From an uncultured Flammeovirgaceae bacterium (GTDB taxonomy: Bacteria; Bacteroidota; Bacteroidia; Cytophagales; Cyclobacteriaceae): a DNA stretch of 64,000 nucleotides. Shown here one piece after another: positions 1 through 10,464 of the stretch. The notes beneath the pieces are model-generated. The model saw only the letters and a list, made by a program, of their open reading frames with translations. It searched no databases and had not been told where the DNA came from. The DNA is taken from NCBI GenBank assembly GCA_913045135.1, contig CAJWQD010000002.1, forward strand, positions 19,864-83,863, written 5' to 3'. Each line of letters opens with the position of its first letter. Position 1 is the stretch's first letter. A program made the translations under genes and the position numbers.

Positions 1-1083
1 ATTGAAAATTCAGCAACTGGAGCTGGAACTAATATTATTGCGGGTTTATCGACAGGAATGATGTCTACATTTGCACCAATTTTATTATTTGCTGCAGCCA
101 TATGGGGTACTTACACGTTAGCTGGATTTTATGGAGTGGGAATCGCAGCCTCAGCCATGATGGCAACAACAGCCATGCAATTGGCGATAGACGCTTTTGG
201 GCCTATTGCAGATAATGCAGGGGGCATTGCAGAGATGAGTCAACTTCCCAAAGAGGTGAGAGAGCGTACAGATGTTTTAGATTCGGTTGGAAATACGACA
301 GCTGCTATTGGAAAGGGCTTTGCAATTGCCTCGGCAGCACTCACAGCGCTTGCACTATTTGCGGCTTATGTAACCTTCACGGGTATTGACGGCATCAATA
401 TTTTTAAAGCAGACGTACTTGCGGCACTCTTTGTAGGTGCAATGATACCCGTAGTATTTTCAGCAATGGCTATGAGATCAGTAGGTCGCGCTGCTATGGA
501 GATGGTGATGGAAGTAAGACGTCAATTCAAAGAAATTCCTGGAATTATGGAAGGTACCGGAATTCCAGAGTATGGTAGATGTGTTGATATTTCTACTAAA
601 GCGGCTATTAAAGAAATGATGCTTCCTGGTGCTTTAACTATTGTCAGTCCTATTATTATAGGATTTTTTATGGGACCTGAGGCATTAGGGTCTTATATGG
701 CTGGTGTAACGGTATCAGGTGTATTATGGGCTATTTTTCAGAATAATGCAGGGGGAGCATGGGACAACGCAAAAAAATCATTTGAGGCAGGTGTAATGAT
801 CAATGGTGAGATGTCTTATAAAGGATCTGAAGCACATAAAGCGGCCGTTACGGGAGACACCGTTGGCGATCCATTCAAAGATACATCGGGACCTTCAATG
901 AATATTTTAATAAAACTAACCTGTTTGATCGGTTTGGTTATTGCGCCAATTTTGGGTGAAATGTATGGTAACGTTCATCAGACATTTAATCATGAGGATG
1001 TAGACGTAATGGTTATAATAAATACTGAAGAGGAAAAAAGAAGTTCTGTTGCAGCTAAAGATGTTGAACTAAAGGTACAATAA
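1..1083 (+). CDS. hppA: Membrane-bound (proton/sodium) pyrophosphatase, C-terminal part; 5' end outside window
   Basis: Open frame 1 from base 1; motifs [26 protein letters not shown] and [14 protein letters not shown] are typical of the H+/Na+-PPase family. Confidence 0.95.
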   Translation: MENSATGAGTNIIAGLSTGMMSTFAPILLFAAAIWGTYTLAGFYGVGIAASAMMATTAMQLAIDAFGPIADNAGGIAEMSQLPKEVRERTDVLDSVGNTTAAIGKGFAIASAALTALALFAAYVTFTGIDGINIFKADVLAALFVGAMIPVVFSAMAMRSVGRAAMEMVMEVRRQFKEIPGIMEGTGIPEYGRCVDISTKAAIKEMMLPGALTIVSPIIIGFFMGPEALGSYMAGVTVSGVLWAIFQNNAGGAWDNAKKSFEAGVMINGEMSYKGSEAHKAAVTGDTVGDPFKDTSGPSMNILIKLTCLIGLVIAPILGEMYGNVHQTFNHEDVDVMVIINTEEEKRSSVAAKDVELKVQ

Positions 1084-1497
1084 TAATTTATAATACTTAT
1101 GTTGAAATAGAGCACTATTTCATTATTAGGCGCATAAAATGTTGATTTATAGAAATCTTGAGTAACTGAATATTTAATTAAAGTTTTAATTAGTTTACTT
1201 CTTTTGAAAGAGTTATGCATTTATAAATAATTTCATAATCTTTGTAGAGCAAAAGCCTTAGAACATTTTTATTGGAAGAAATCAAAATAAAGACTGTATG
1301 CATACGCAGTTTCATCCCATAGTTTTTATTTTTATCACTTTGAATGTGTCAATCAAACCTCGATGCGATAACTCTTGCCAAAAATCAAATCATGATCTTT
1401 TTAATTAGAAAATCTATATTAATATGATTTATATAGTTTTAAAGGGTTACCCATTCTACATCTTTTGTATCTATTGCAGATCAAGATTACACATGTC

Positions 1498-2037
1498 ATG
1501 ACAGAGCAACAAATACTTGATCATATTTCTCGAGGAGATGAATCCGCTCTAGATTATTTGTACAAAAAATATTATCCCATGATGACCAAAATGGTTCTTA
1601 AAAATAATGGTACGGTCGAGGAAGCAAATGATGTCTATCAAGATGCTTTAATCGTTTTTTGGCAAAAAGCCATTAGTGGAAATCTTAAAATTACGGCTAA
1701 AATAAGTACCTATTTATATAGTATTTGTAAAAATTGTTGGCTGAAAGAATTAAATCGTAAAAAGCGATTGAGCTATACAGAACATGAGGTATCAATGGCT
1801 GAACCAAATCATGAGGATATAATGTCAAAAGTGGTTCAGGATGCGATGGAGGTATTGGGTGACCCTTGTAAAAGTGTTCTGATCTATTATTACTTCAATC
1901 AGATGTCGATGTCAGAGATAGCAGATCGTATGAATTATTCTAATGCCAATACTGTCAAAGCAAAAAAATATAAATGTAAAAAGCGCTTGGATGTGCTTAT
2001 TAAGAAAAATTACAGTCAAGAGGATTTTTTTAGTTAA
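1498..2037 (+). CDS. RNA polymerase sigma-70 family (ECF-type) sigma factor
   Basis: About 180 aa; region 2-like DVYQDALIVFWQK and region 4-like YYYFNQMSMSEIADRMNYSNANTVKAKKYKCKKRL; ATG at 1498 inside longer ORF 1465-2037. Confidence 0.85.
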   Translation: MTEQQILDHISRGDESALDYLYKKYYPMMTKMVLKNNGTVEEANDVYQDALIVFWQKAISGNLKITAKISTYLYSICKNCWLKELNRKKRLSYTEHEVSMAEPNHEDIMSKVVQDAMEVLGDPCKSVLIYYYFNQMSMSEIADRMNYSNANTVKAKKYKCKKRLDVLIKKNYSQEDFFS

Positions 2038-2967
2038 ATGAAAATCAGGGATCAAGAAGAGGCAATAGCAAAATATTTAACTCAGCAAATGACTAAGGCT
2101 GAAAAGAGTGATTTTGAGGAAAAGATCCAGGAGAGTCCTCGTTTAGCTCAAAAACTCAAGTTTGAAAAACAGATTGTTGAGGGAATAAAAAGTTACCAAA
2201 AAGGGATTTTAAAATCTCGCTTAAATCAATTACGCTTAGGATCAAGTATTGTAGAAAAGATTTCTACCACCACAAAAGTCATATTATCTACCATGACTGT
2301 ATTAATTTTTGGCGGCTATTGTTATTATTTATTAAATTCAAATGAAAAGTTGTTCATTGAAAATCAAGAAACGAATGGAATTACTGATGTAATTAAAGAG
2401 ACTCAAAATTCAAATATTTCTCAGAGGATAGATACAGTAAAAGAGGGTTCTATTGATAAAAAAGAATATGAAAGAGCTACATCAATGACAAAAGGGATAG
2501 AAAATACGACTGAGAATAACCTGGATAAAATTTCTAAAAAACAGATAAATAAAAAATTAGAATTAGATAAAGAAATTCTCGAAACTGAGATAGAGGTGGA
2601 GCTTCCAGAAATTGACGGATCTGAAATTTTCTTTAATGAATCATTAGAGCCTACCCAAAAATTTTCTGACGATTTGTTGTCGAACCAAGTTAGAATCGAT
2701 CGCAATTCTGACTTGATTGTAGAAATCGAAAGGAAAAAGTCTAAAAAATTAAAATATATATACTCGGGTGAAAAATTAATTTTAATTGGAGATTTTTCTT
2801 CCTCACCTTATCAAATTATTGAAGACAACACAAAGGCTAAAAAGAGACTCTATTTGTACTTTGAGCAAAAGTATTATATTCTAACGTTAACTTCTGAGAA
2901 GAAAGTCTTGATGCCTGTGAAAGATATAAGATTATTAGATTATTTGGTTGATTTAAGAAACAAATAA
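2038..2967 (+). CDS. Hypothetical membrane protein, candidate anti-sigma factor
   Basis: Start codon directly abuts the sigma factor stop; N-terminal helical region, then a single TM (VILSTMTVLIFGGYCYYLL), then a low-complexity acidic/basic region. Confidence 0.6.
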   Translation: MKIRDQEEAIAKYLTQQMTKAEKSDFEEKIQESPRLAQKLKFEKQIVEGIKSYQKGILKSRLNQLRLGSSIVEKISTTTKVILSTMTVLIFGGYCYYLLNSNEKLFIENQETNGITDVIKETQNSNISQRIDTVKEGSIDKKEYERATSMTKGIENTTENNLDKISKKQINKKLELDKEILETEIEVELPEIDGSEIFFNESLEPTQKFSDDLLSNQVRIDRNSDLIVEIERKKSKKLKYIYSGEKLILIGDFSSSPYQIIEDNTKAKKRLYLYFEQKYYILTLTSEKKVLMPVKDIRLLDYLVDLRNK

Positions 2968-3012
2968 TAAGTTCAGACTATTTTTTCGTTATTTTGTATC
3001 TTGCGCATCACA

Positions 3013-3903
3013 ATGAAAGAACCTAAAAGGCAGAAAAGAAAATTAGGAAGTTTCCCTTTTCTCAGTGTAATATTCAGTATTACCTTGTCACTTGTGGTCA
3101 TGGGAATTTTTGGTGTTTCATTTATCTACCTTAAAACCCTTACTTCTATCGTTCGATCAAACGTCGAAATTCAGGTCTATCTAGATAAATCTATTAGTGA
3201 TCATGATGTGAAAAGATTGGAGAAAATTATGACCACCAGATCTTATATTCGATCAGAAGATTCGATAGAAGTTATAAAATTTATTAGTAAAGAAATGGCC
3301 GCTGCAATATTTTTAGAAGATACTGGAGAAGACTTCACTAAATTTCTTGGAGATAATCCACTGAGAGATGCTTTTTCGATAAAAATCGCAAATCAATATC
3401 AATCAGTTGATAGTTTAAAGTCAATAGAGAAAGATTTAAGAAGGTTATCAGGAGTTTATGAAGTGGTTTTTCAGGAATATTTAGTAACCAGCATCAATAA
3501 AAATTTACGGAAAATTGGAATATTTTTTTTGGGAATGACCTTAATACTACTAGTTGCGGTTGTTGTTTTGATTAACAATACTATAAGAATAGCCCTCTTC
3601 TCTCAGAGGTTTTTAATCAGGAGTATGCAATTAGTGGGTGCGACTAAACGATTTATAAGGTGGCCGTTCTTGAAAAGATCTTTAATATATGGCCTGATAT
3701 CTGGTGTTTTGGCATCAGGAATCATTTTTGGTCTTATTCAATTTGTACAGCATCAAATTGAGGATTTAAATAAACTTTACGCAGAAGAACCCTTTTTTAT
3801 ATTATTTGCGCTTTTGATATTTTTGGGTGTTTTAATATCCTATTTTAGTACTCTATCCTCTATTAGACGCTATTTGAAAATTTCACTAGATGAACTTTAT
3901 TAA
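3013..3903 (+). CDS. ftsX: Cell division protein FtsX (ABC permease-like)
   Basis: Four-TM FtsX layout, VQVYLDKSISDHDV-type extracellular domain, C-terminal LVGATKRFIRWPFLKRSLIYGLISG. Confidence 0.9.
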   Translation: MKEPKRQKRKLGSFPFLSVIFSITLSLVVMGIFGVSFIYLKTLTSIVRSNVEIQVYLDKSISDHDVKRLEKIMTTRSYIRSEDSIEVIKFISKEMAAAIFLEDTGEDFTKFLGDNPLRDAFSIKIANQYQSVDSLKSIEKDLRRLSGVYEVVFQEYLVTSINKNLRKIGIFFLGMTLILLVAVVVLINNTIRIALFSQRFLIRSMQLVGATKRFIRWPFLKRSLIYGLISGVLASGIIFGLIQFVQHQIEDLNKLYAEEPFFILFALLIFLGVLISYFSTLSSIRRYLKISLDELY

Positions 3904-4132
3904 ACAGAAAGAAATGTCAATTCAAACTAAATTTGCTTTTAAAAAAATAAATTATCTTATTATGATTTTAGGGATTGCTGTGATCCTTTTTGGCTTTGTA
4001 ATCATGTCCTTAGACCAAGAGACTTATGGATTTGGATTCTTAGGCTTAACTTTAGGTCCAATAATAGTTTTTTTAGGATTTATGATTCAATTCGTTGCCA
4101 TTTTGTATAAATCAAAAAAAGCAACAAATTAA
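3890..4132 (+). CDS. DUF3098 family small membrane protein
   Basis: 80 aa, two TMs, next to ftsX as common in Bacteroidota; start could be 3890 or 3914. Confidence 0.75.
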   Translation: MNFIKQKEMSIQTKFAFKKINYLIMILGIAVILFGFVIMSLDQETYGFGFLGLTLGPIIVFLGFMIQFVAILYKSKKATN

Positions 4133-4140
4133 AGCTATAA

Positions 4141-4938
4141 ATGACTTGGATTGATGCGCTTATTTTGGGGATTATTCAAGGTCTCACAGAATTTCTACCC
4201 ATCAGTAGCAGTGGGCATTTAGAAATAGGTGTGGTTTTATTAGGAATCAATTCAACAAATAATCTTTTGTTCACCCTAGTGGTCCACTTGGCAACTTGCC
4301 TGAGTACCATTTTTGTTTTTCACAAAGAAATCTTTTCGTTAATTGAGGGATTATTGAAATTTAAATGGAATGATTCGACACAATTTATCTTGAAGATAAT
4401 CATTTCAATGATTCCTGTGGGTGTTATAGGACTTCTTTTTGAAACTAAAATTGAGACTTTATTCGAAGGTAACTTATTTCTAGTTGGGGGTATGTTAATT
4501 CTAACTTCTATATTGCTATTTTTACCACGCTATATCACTCAGGCTTCGGGTGAAGTTACATTTGGAAAATCTTTGGTTATTGGTTTGGCACAAGCGATAG
4601 CCATTTTACCGGGAATATCACGATCTGGTTCCACTATTGTGATGGCACTAATATTAGGGGTAAGTAGGGAAAAAGCAGCAAAATTTTCTTTTTTAATGGT
4701 ACTTTTGCCAATTATTGGAGCGAGTCTACTTAAAATTAAAAGACATATTGATTTTCCGGACTCAGAACGCGAAATAAATACTTTGGTCTTATTTCTAGGA
4801 TTTATAGCTGCTTTTATTTCTGGATACTTGGCTTGCCGATGGATGGTGAAAATTGTTAAAAAAGGAAAGCTGACATATTTTGCTATTTATTGCCTCTTTT
4901 TAGGCTTGACCGCTATTTCTTTTAGTTGTTTTCTATGA
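4141..4938 (+). CDS. uppP: Undecaprenyl-diphosphatase
   Basis: Motifs GIIQGLTEFLPISSSGHLEI and LPGISRSGSTI. Confidence 0.95.
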   Translation: MTWIDALILGIIQGLTEFLPISSSGHLEIGVVLLGINSTNNLLFTLVVHLATCLSTIFVFHKEIFSLIEGLLKFKWNDSTQFILKIIISMIPVGVIGLLFETKIETLFEGNLFLVGGMLILTSILLFLPRYITQASGEVTFGKSLVIGLAQAIAILPGISRSGSTIVMALILGVSREKAAKFSFLMVLLPIIGASLLKIKRHIDFPDSEREINTLVLFLGFIAAFISGYLACRWMVKIVKKGKLTYFAIYCLFLGLTAISFSCFL

Positions 4939-5615
4939 GCATGACAGGGGAAGGAAGTTTATTACTGATAAATAAACCTAAAAATTGGACTTCATTTGAT
5001 GTGGTCAATAAGTTAAAACACTTACTCAAAATAAAGAAAATAGGTCATGCGGGTACCTTGGACCCTTTGGCAAAGGGCTTGTTGCTCATTGGGATTGGTA
5101 AGTACACCAAAAAACTCGAAAGTCTTCAAGGATTAGATAAGACCTATGAAGGTATCATCGAAATAGGCAAAACGACGCCCTCATTCGATTTAGAAACACC
5201 TTTTGACTCTGCCTCGGACTACAGGAATATAAAACCTCAAGAAATAGTGTTAGCAGTTGAGACTTTAACTGGAGAATTAGACCAAATTCCACCCGTTTTC
5301 TCTGCCATTAAAGTTAATGGGCAGCGGGCTTATAAAAGTGCTCGAAAAAACGAGAAGATTTTGCTTAAATCAAGAAAGATTAAAATATACAAATTTGAGA
5401 TTATCCAGTTAATTTTACCTGAAATTCATTTTAGAGTCGTGTGTTCAAAGGGTACTTATATAAGAAGTCTCGCGAAAGATTTAGGTGAGAAATTGGGGGT
5501 AGGAGGATATTTAAAGGAATTAATAAGAACACAAGTTGGGGAATATAAATTGGAAAACGCCCTTCTGCTTGGCCAATTAATTGATCAAATTAACTATTAT
5601 AATGAAAGTAATTGA
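4935..5615 (+). CDS. truB: tRNA pseudouridine(55) synthase TruB
   Basis: GHAGTLDPLAKGLL catalytic motif; ATGA overlap with uppP. Confidence 0.95.
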   Translation: MSMTGEGSLLLINKPKNWTSFDVVNKLKHLLKIKKIGHAGTLDPLAKGLLLIGIGKYTKKLESLQGLDKTYEGIIEIGKTTPSFDLETPFDSASDYRNIKPQEIVLAVETLTGELDQIPPVFSAIKVNGQRAYKSARKNEKILLKSRKIKIYKFEIIQLILPEIHFRVVCSKGTYIRSLAKDLGEKLGVGGYLKELIRTQVGEYKLENALLLGQLIDQINYYNESN

Positions 5616-6546
5616 TCATTTTCAAGAATTAGATGATTGTACTTTACCAATTGTAACAAGCGGAACTTTTGATGGGGTCCATTCAGGACATTTCAAAATC
5701 TTAAATGGTTTAGTTAAGCAAGCCCAAGACCGTGGAGGTGAAAGTGTGGTTATTACTTATTGGCCGCATCCTAGATTCGTATTGGGGATGGGGTCGAGTT
5801 CATTGAAATTACTTAGTACGTTTGATGAAAAAGTAAAACTAATGAGCGATATAGGGATTGATTATTTGCTCAAAGTACGTTTTTCAAAAGAGTTTTCCGA
5901 ATTATCACCGGAAAATTTTGTTCAAAAAATATTGATAAAAGGAATTAAAGCTAAAAAATTTATTATTGGTTATGATCACCGCTTTGGTAAAAATCAAACA
6001 GGAGACATTGATTTTTTAAAAAAAAATAAAAAACGTTTTGGCTTAGAGATCGAAGAAATTTCAAGATTGGATATCGATCAAGTAGGGATCAGTTCTACCA
6101 ATATTCGTCAGGCTTTAGCGGCAGGAGAAGTAGATACTGCTCAAGGATATCTCGGTCGTTATTATAGTATATCAGGTATAGTAATCCGAGGAGATCAGAT
6201 CGGTAGAAAATTGGGATTTCCTACTGCAAACCTCTTTATATCTGAATCTTATAAATTAATTCCTTCAGATGGTGTGTATGCCATATTAGTATATTTGGGA
6301 GTTGAGCGCTTCAATGGCATGCTCAATATAGGGTGGCGTCCTACGGTAAAAGGTAAAAAAAAGACTATTGAAGCACATTTGTTTGATTTCAATAAAGATA
6401 TTTATGGAATTCACTTGAGGGTTGAATTGGTTTCGATCATTCGTAAAGAAATTGAATTTAATCATTTAGATGATTTGAAAGCTCAATTGAGGAAAGATAG
6501 CTTGGCAACGAAAAAATTATTAGGTAAGATTAATTACAGCACATGA
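5602..6546 (+). CDS. ribF: Bifunctional riboflavin kinase/FAD synthetase
   Basis: GTFDGVHSGHFKIL nucleotidyltransferase motif; C-terminal GRKLGFPTANL riboflavin kinase motif. Confidence 0.95.
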   Translation: MKVIDHFQELDDCTLPIVTSGTFDGVHSGHFKILNGLVKQAQDRGGESVVITYWPHPRFVLGMGSSSLKLLSTFDEKVKLMSDIGIDYLLKVRFSKEFSELSPENFVQKILIKGIKAKKFIIGYDHRFGKNQTGDIDFLKKNKKRFGLEIEEISRLDIDQVGISSTNIRQALAAGEVDTAQGYLGRYYSISGIVIRGDQIGRKLGFPTANLFISESYKLIPSDGVYAILVYLGVERFNGMLNIGWRPTVKGKKKTIEAHLFDFNKDIYGIHLRVELVSIIRKEIEFNHLDDLKAQLRKDSLATKKLLGKINYST

Positions 6547-6875
6547 AGGAGTCAGAAATAAAGTTTAAGGTATCCCTTGACCATGAGAATATTCCAGAAA
6601 AAATAGAATGGGATGCAGATGAAAAGGAAAAAATAGGTTATTCAGAAACCAAGTCTATAAGTGTTTCATTGTGGGATAGTGAGGAAAAAAACACTTTAAG
6701 AATTGATCTATGGACAAAGGATATGCCTTTAGATGAAATGAAGCGATTTTATATTGATTGTTTGGGTGGCATTGGTCAGACTATATTGAATGCGACTGGG
6801 GATCAATATATGTCAAATGAAATTAATGGACTTTGTGATAAGTTGGTTGCACATGTAAAAAAGGAAATAAAATAA
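6543..6875 (+). CDS. gldC: Gliding motility protein GldC
   Basis: 110 aa, IKFKVSLDHENIPEKIEWDADE typical of GldC; ATGA overlap with ribF. Confidence 0.85.
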   Translation: MKESEIKFKVSLDHENIPEKIEWDADEKEKIGYSETKSISVSLWDSEEKNTLRIDLWTKDMPLDEMKRFYIDCLGGIGQTILNATGDQYMSNEINGLCDKLVAHVKKEIK

Positions 6876-7077
6876 AAAGTTAGGTTTTAGAGAAATTGTG
6901 TGAGATTTTTTTAAATAAAATAATTTGATGTGCATTGTTATGCAACAAATGATGTTGGGCTTTTTGACCTAGATTCATATTATGTTTAGCTTTTTCTTAT
7001 GGTAAATGAAATTCCAAAAAAAGTATTAAGTGGTTAATTCGATTATTTTAAATTACTTACTAATAAAATAAAAAATT

Positions 7078-7085
7078 TAATTTTG
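7078..7085 (+). promoter_or_regulatory. Candidate Bacteroidota -7 promoter element (TAATTTTG) for the TonB receptor gene
   Basis: Matches TAnnTTTG about 100 bp upstream of the likely ATG; no clear -33 TTG at ideal spacing. Confidence 0.35.
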
Positions 7086-7187
7086 CTTCTCTAAAATCTA
7101 AAAAACTTATTGTGTTTAGTTGAATCATTATTCCATTTTAATAAAAAAAATAACTATTATTATCAAAATAATTACAATAGGGGATTT

Positions 7188-10100
7188 ATGAAGTTTGTTA
7201 TTTCAAATATTTTAATACTTTGTGGGCTTTTACTCTGTCCATTGTTGTCTCATGCTCAGAGAAGTATTTCAGGGAATATTATAGATGAAAATAATAAGGG
7301 TATAGCAGATGCAAGTATCATTATTAAGAATTCCGAAATGGGTACTCAATCCAACGCCGATGGTAGTTTTTCCCTGAATTTACCAGAACAATTAAAATCG
7401 ATTATCGTTAGTGCCGAGGGATTTGAAACTCAAGAAATAAACATTGGGGCGAAATCTTTTTTCGATATTAAGTTGATAAAGAATTTTAAACAAAAATCTA
7501 GGACACAGATATCTGGAGTTGTTTTGGATAAAGAGAATAGCGAACCCTTGATTGGAGTTAATATTATAGTCCAGGGAACTGTATTGGGAACCGTTACAGA
7601 TTTAGATGGAACATTTGTTCTAAGTGTGCAAGCAGCGCCTCCAATTTTGTTGGCTGTTTCAAGTATTGGATATAATAGTCAAGAAATCGAAATTAATGAC
7701 TCTAATGTTGGAGATTTAGAAATTATTCTGGAAGAGGCCGTTGAGATTGGTCAAGAGGTAGTGGTTTCTGCTTCTAGAATCGAAGAGCGAATACTTGAAT
7801 CTCCAGTTACTGTAGAGAAAATGAATATTTTAGATATCCAAAATACCTCAGCCGATAATTATTATAAAGCCATTGCCAATTTGAAGGGTATCGATGTAAC
7901 CTCTAGTAGTATTAATTTCCAAGTCTACAATTCACGAGGATTTTCCAACAATGGAAATACGAGATTTGTGCAATTAATTGATGGAATGGACACACAAGCT
8001 CCTGCTTTGAACTTTCCGATAGGAAATTTAAATGGTCCTTCGGAGTTGGATGTTGAATCCATTGAGTTTATTCCGGGACCTTCCTCTGCATTATATGGAC
8101 CTAATGCATTTAATGGAGTGCTGCTCATCAATAGCAAGAATCCTTTTGAATATCAAGGTTTGAGTGCCTTTCAAAAGATAGGAATGAATCATATAAATGA
8201 TACCCAATCTAATTATACTGCCCAACCCATGTACGAGGCATCAATACGTTATGCTAAAGCCTATAACAATAAATTTGCCTTTAAAGTGAATTTTTCTTAC
8301 CAGGTTGCTGAAGATTGGCATGGAAATTCTGATGTGGATAGAAATGCATCTACCAATCCATTTGCTAGTATTGGTGGAGTTAATCCAGGGGCAGATAGGT
8401 TGCATTTTCAAGGTGATGAGGCAGGTGTTAATTTAGCCTTACTTGCTCAAAGTGATGATTTTTTAACTTATGGCCAGCTACCACTTAATAAATTTTCTAA
8501 CAATAAATTTCCTCGAACTTATATTTCAGCAGGAGATCTCCCCAATCATGCGGTAAATATTACCCCTTATCAAGAAATTGATCTTATTGATTATCGTGCT
8601 AAAAACCCTAAATTCAATACAGCAATTCATTATCGATTGAATGACAAGGCTGAACTCAGTTATACATTTAATGGGGGTTGGGGAACAACTATTTATACCG
8701 GTGCTCAACGATATTCACTGAGAAATTTTGGTATTGTACAGCATAAGTTGGAGCTGCAAGGAGATAATTTTCATGTAAGGGCATATGGAACCATTGAAAA
8801 TTCAGGAGATTCTTACATTACGGAGTTCCTGGGTATAAGGATGCATCAAGATGCTATTAACCTCGCAAATAATGATCCCGCCAGGCCAGCGATTTTACCT
8901 GAAGGATTTTTTAATTATTTTGGTGATTATGCAGTGGAATACTTGCGATATCTATCAGTTGATGAGGGACTCAATCCAGGTGATATTCAAAATATTCCGA
9001 GTGCTGAAAGAATGCAAATAGAATATGCCGCCCATAACTATGCTAGAGATCAAATAGATGGAAGATATTTAGCTGATGAGGTAAATGGGGGATTTATCAC
9101 AGAAGGAGCGACGGGAGATCCATATACTTTAGCAGATTTAAAAAGTAGGGTAATGACAGGCGTTATTCCTGAAGGGCCTTTGTTTAATGATAGATCGGCA
9201 ATGTATCAAGCAGATGGTCAGTATGATTTTAAAAATGATATTGATTTTATGGAGCTACAAGTGGGAGCTAATTTCAGAATGTTTGACTTAAACTCTAACG
9301 GTACTATCTTTCCCGATACCGTAGGAAATGAGATTACAATCAAAGAATATGGAATTTATGCACAGAGTGCTAAAAGAGTTTCAAATTGGCTTAAGTTGTC
9401 AGGTTCAGTCAGGTATGATAAAAATGAAAATTTTAAAGGTCAGATCAGTCGTCGAATTTCGGCCGTCTTAAATCCAAACAATAAACACTTTTTCAGGTTT
9501 TCTTATCAAACTGGATTTAGACTACCCACTACACAAAATCAGTATATTAATTTAGATGTTATCAGTACGCGGTTACTGGGTGGATTACCTGAGTTCTACG
9601 ATCAGTACGTCCCAGATCCTCAGAACAATACTTATTATAAACTGCAGTCTGTTTTAGATTATAGGAATGAAATATACTCAGGAGCCGATAGCGCGGATGC
9701 CATTATGGTTTTAGATCGCTATACTGAATTTAATCCAGTTAAACCTGAGCAAACAAAAGCATTTGAGGTGGGTTATAAAAGTGTAATAAATAATAAGTTG
9801 GTAATTGACATTTCTTATTGGTACCAGATCTTTTCTAATTTTATTACAAACATTGGAGTGGTCGATTCTATAAAGTCAGCTACAAACTCAAGATTATTAT
9901 TGGGTTCTTCCGATGATACCTATGGTTTTACTACCAATATGACTAATCCTGTATATACTCAAGGCCTTGCGGCAGAATTAGATTATTCTCTATCCAAGGG
10001 CTATAAATTTGGGATTAATTATACATGGAATTATTTCATGACTGGAGAGGATTATGAGCAAGGAAATACGTTATTTGATTTTAATACTCCCGAGCACAAA

Positions 10101-10388
10101 TTCAATGTTAATTTTGGTAATAGAAATCTTTTTAAAAATTTTGGATTTAATATTACCTACAGATATCAGAATAAGTTTAGGTGGGAGGGCTTTTTCGGTC
10201 AAGGAGATGTGCCTGCATACAACACGCTAGATGCTCAAGTTTCTTATAAACTTCCCACATTGAAGTCAGTTTTAAAACTGGGAGGTTCAAATCTATCTAA
10301 CAAGTATTATGTTCAAAGTTTTGGAGGCCCAAGTATTGGAGCTCTCTATTATTTGTCTATTACTTTTGATGAATTTATGAAAAGATAA
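7188..10388 (+). CDS. TonB-dependent receptor with two N-terminal CarboxypepD_reg-like domains
   Basis: Signal peptide, RSISGNIIDENNKGIADASIIIKN and TQISGVVLDKENSEPLIGVNIIVQGT repeats, plug domain, long beta-barrel; ATG at 7188. Confidence 0.9.
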   Translation: MKFVISNILILCGLLLCPLLSHAQRSISGNIIDENNKGIADASIIIKNSEMGTQSNADGSFSLNLPEQLKSIIVSAEGFETQEINIGAKSFFDIKLIKNFKQKSRTQISGVVLDKENSEPLIGVNIIVQGTVLGTVTDLDGTFVLSVQAAPPILLAVSSIGYNSQEIEINDSNVGDLEIILEEAVEIGQEVVVSASRIEERILESPVTVEKMNILDIQNTSADNYYKAIANLKGIDVTSSSINFQVYNSRGFSNNGNTRFVQLIDGMDTQAPALNFPIGNLNGPSELDVESIEFIPGPSSALYGPNAFNGVLLINSKNPFEYQGLSAFQKIGMNHINDTQSNYTAQPMYEASIRYAKAYNNKFAFKVNFSYQVAEDWHGNSDVDRNASTNPFASIGGVNPGADRLHFQGDEAGVNLALLAQSDDFLTYGQLPLNKFSNNKFPRTYISAGDLPNHAVNITPYQEIDLIDYRAKNPKFNTAIHYRLNDKAELSYTFNGGWGTTIYTGAQRYSLRNFGIVQHKLELQGDNFHVRAYGTIENSGDSYITEFLGIRMHQDAINLANNDPARPAILPEGFFNYFGDYAVEYLRYLSVDEGLNPGDIQNIPSAERMQIEYAAHNYARDQIDGRYLADEVNGGFITEGATGDPYTLADLKSRVMTGVIPEGPLFNDRSAMYQADGQYDFKNDIDFMELQVGANFRMFDLNSNGTIFPDTVGNEITIKEYGIYAQSAKRVSNWLKLSGSVRYDKNENFKGQISRRISAVLNPNNKHFFRFSYQTGFRLPTTQNQYINLDVISTRLLGGLPEFYDQYVPDPQNNTYYKLQSVLDYRNEIYSGADSADAIMVLDRYTEFNPVKPEQTKAFEVGYKSVINNKLVIDISYWYQIFSNFITNIGVVDSIKSATNSRLLLGSSDDTYGFTTNMTNPVYTQGLAAELDYSLSKGYKFGINYTWNYFMTGEDYEQGNTLFDFNTPEHKFNVNFGNRNLFKNFGFNITYRYQNKFRWEGFFGQGDVPAYNTLDAQVSYKLPTLKSVLKLGGSNLSNKYYVQSFGGPSIGALYYLSITFDEFMKR

Positions 10389-10416
10389 TCTTTAGAATGC
10401 ATTTAAATCCTTATTT

Positions 10417-10445
10417 AAACCCTACTAATGGTGGGGTTTTTTATT
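10417..10445 (+). terminator. Intrinsic terminator after TonB receptor
   Basis: AAACCCTAC-TAATG-GTGGGGTTT stem (9 bp, one wobble) followed by a T-run. Confidence 0.8.
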
Positions 10446-10464
10446 GTTTTATAAATTTGTAATT

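Noticed and set aside
6018-6026. A9 homopolymer in ribF as a slippage site
   Set aside because: Encodes a normal Lys-rich stretch (DFLKKNKKRF) in an essential gene; frame intact.
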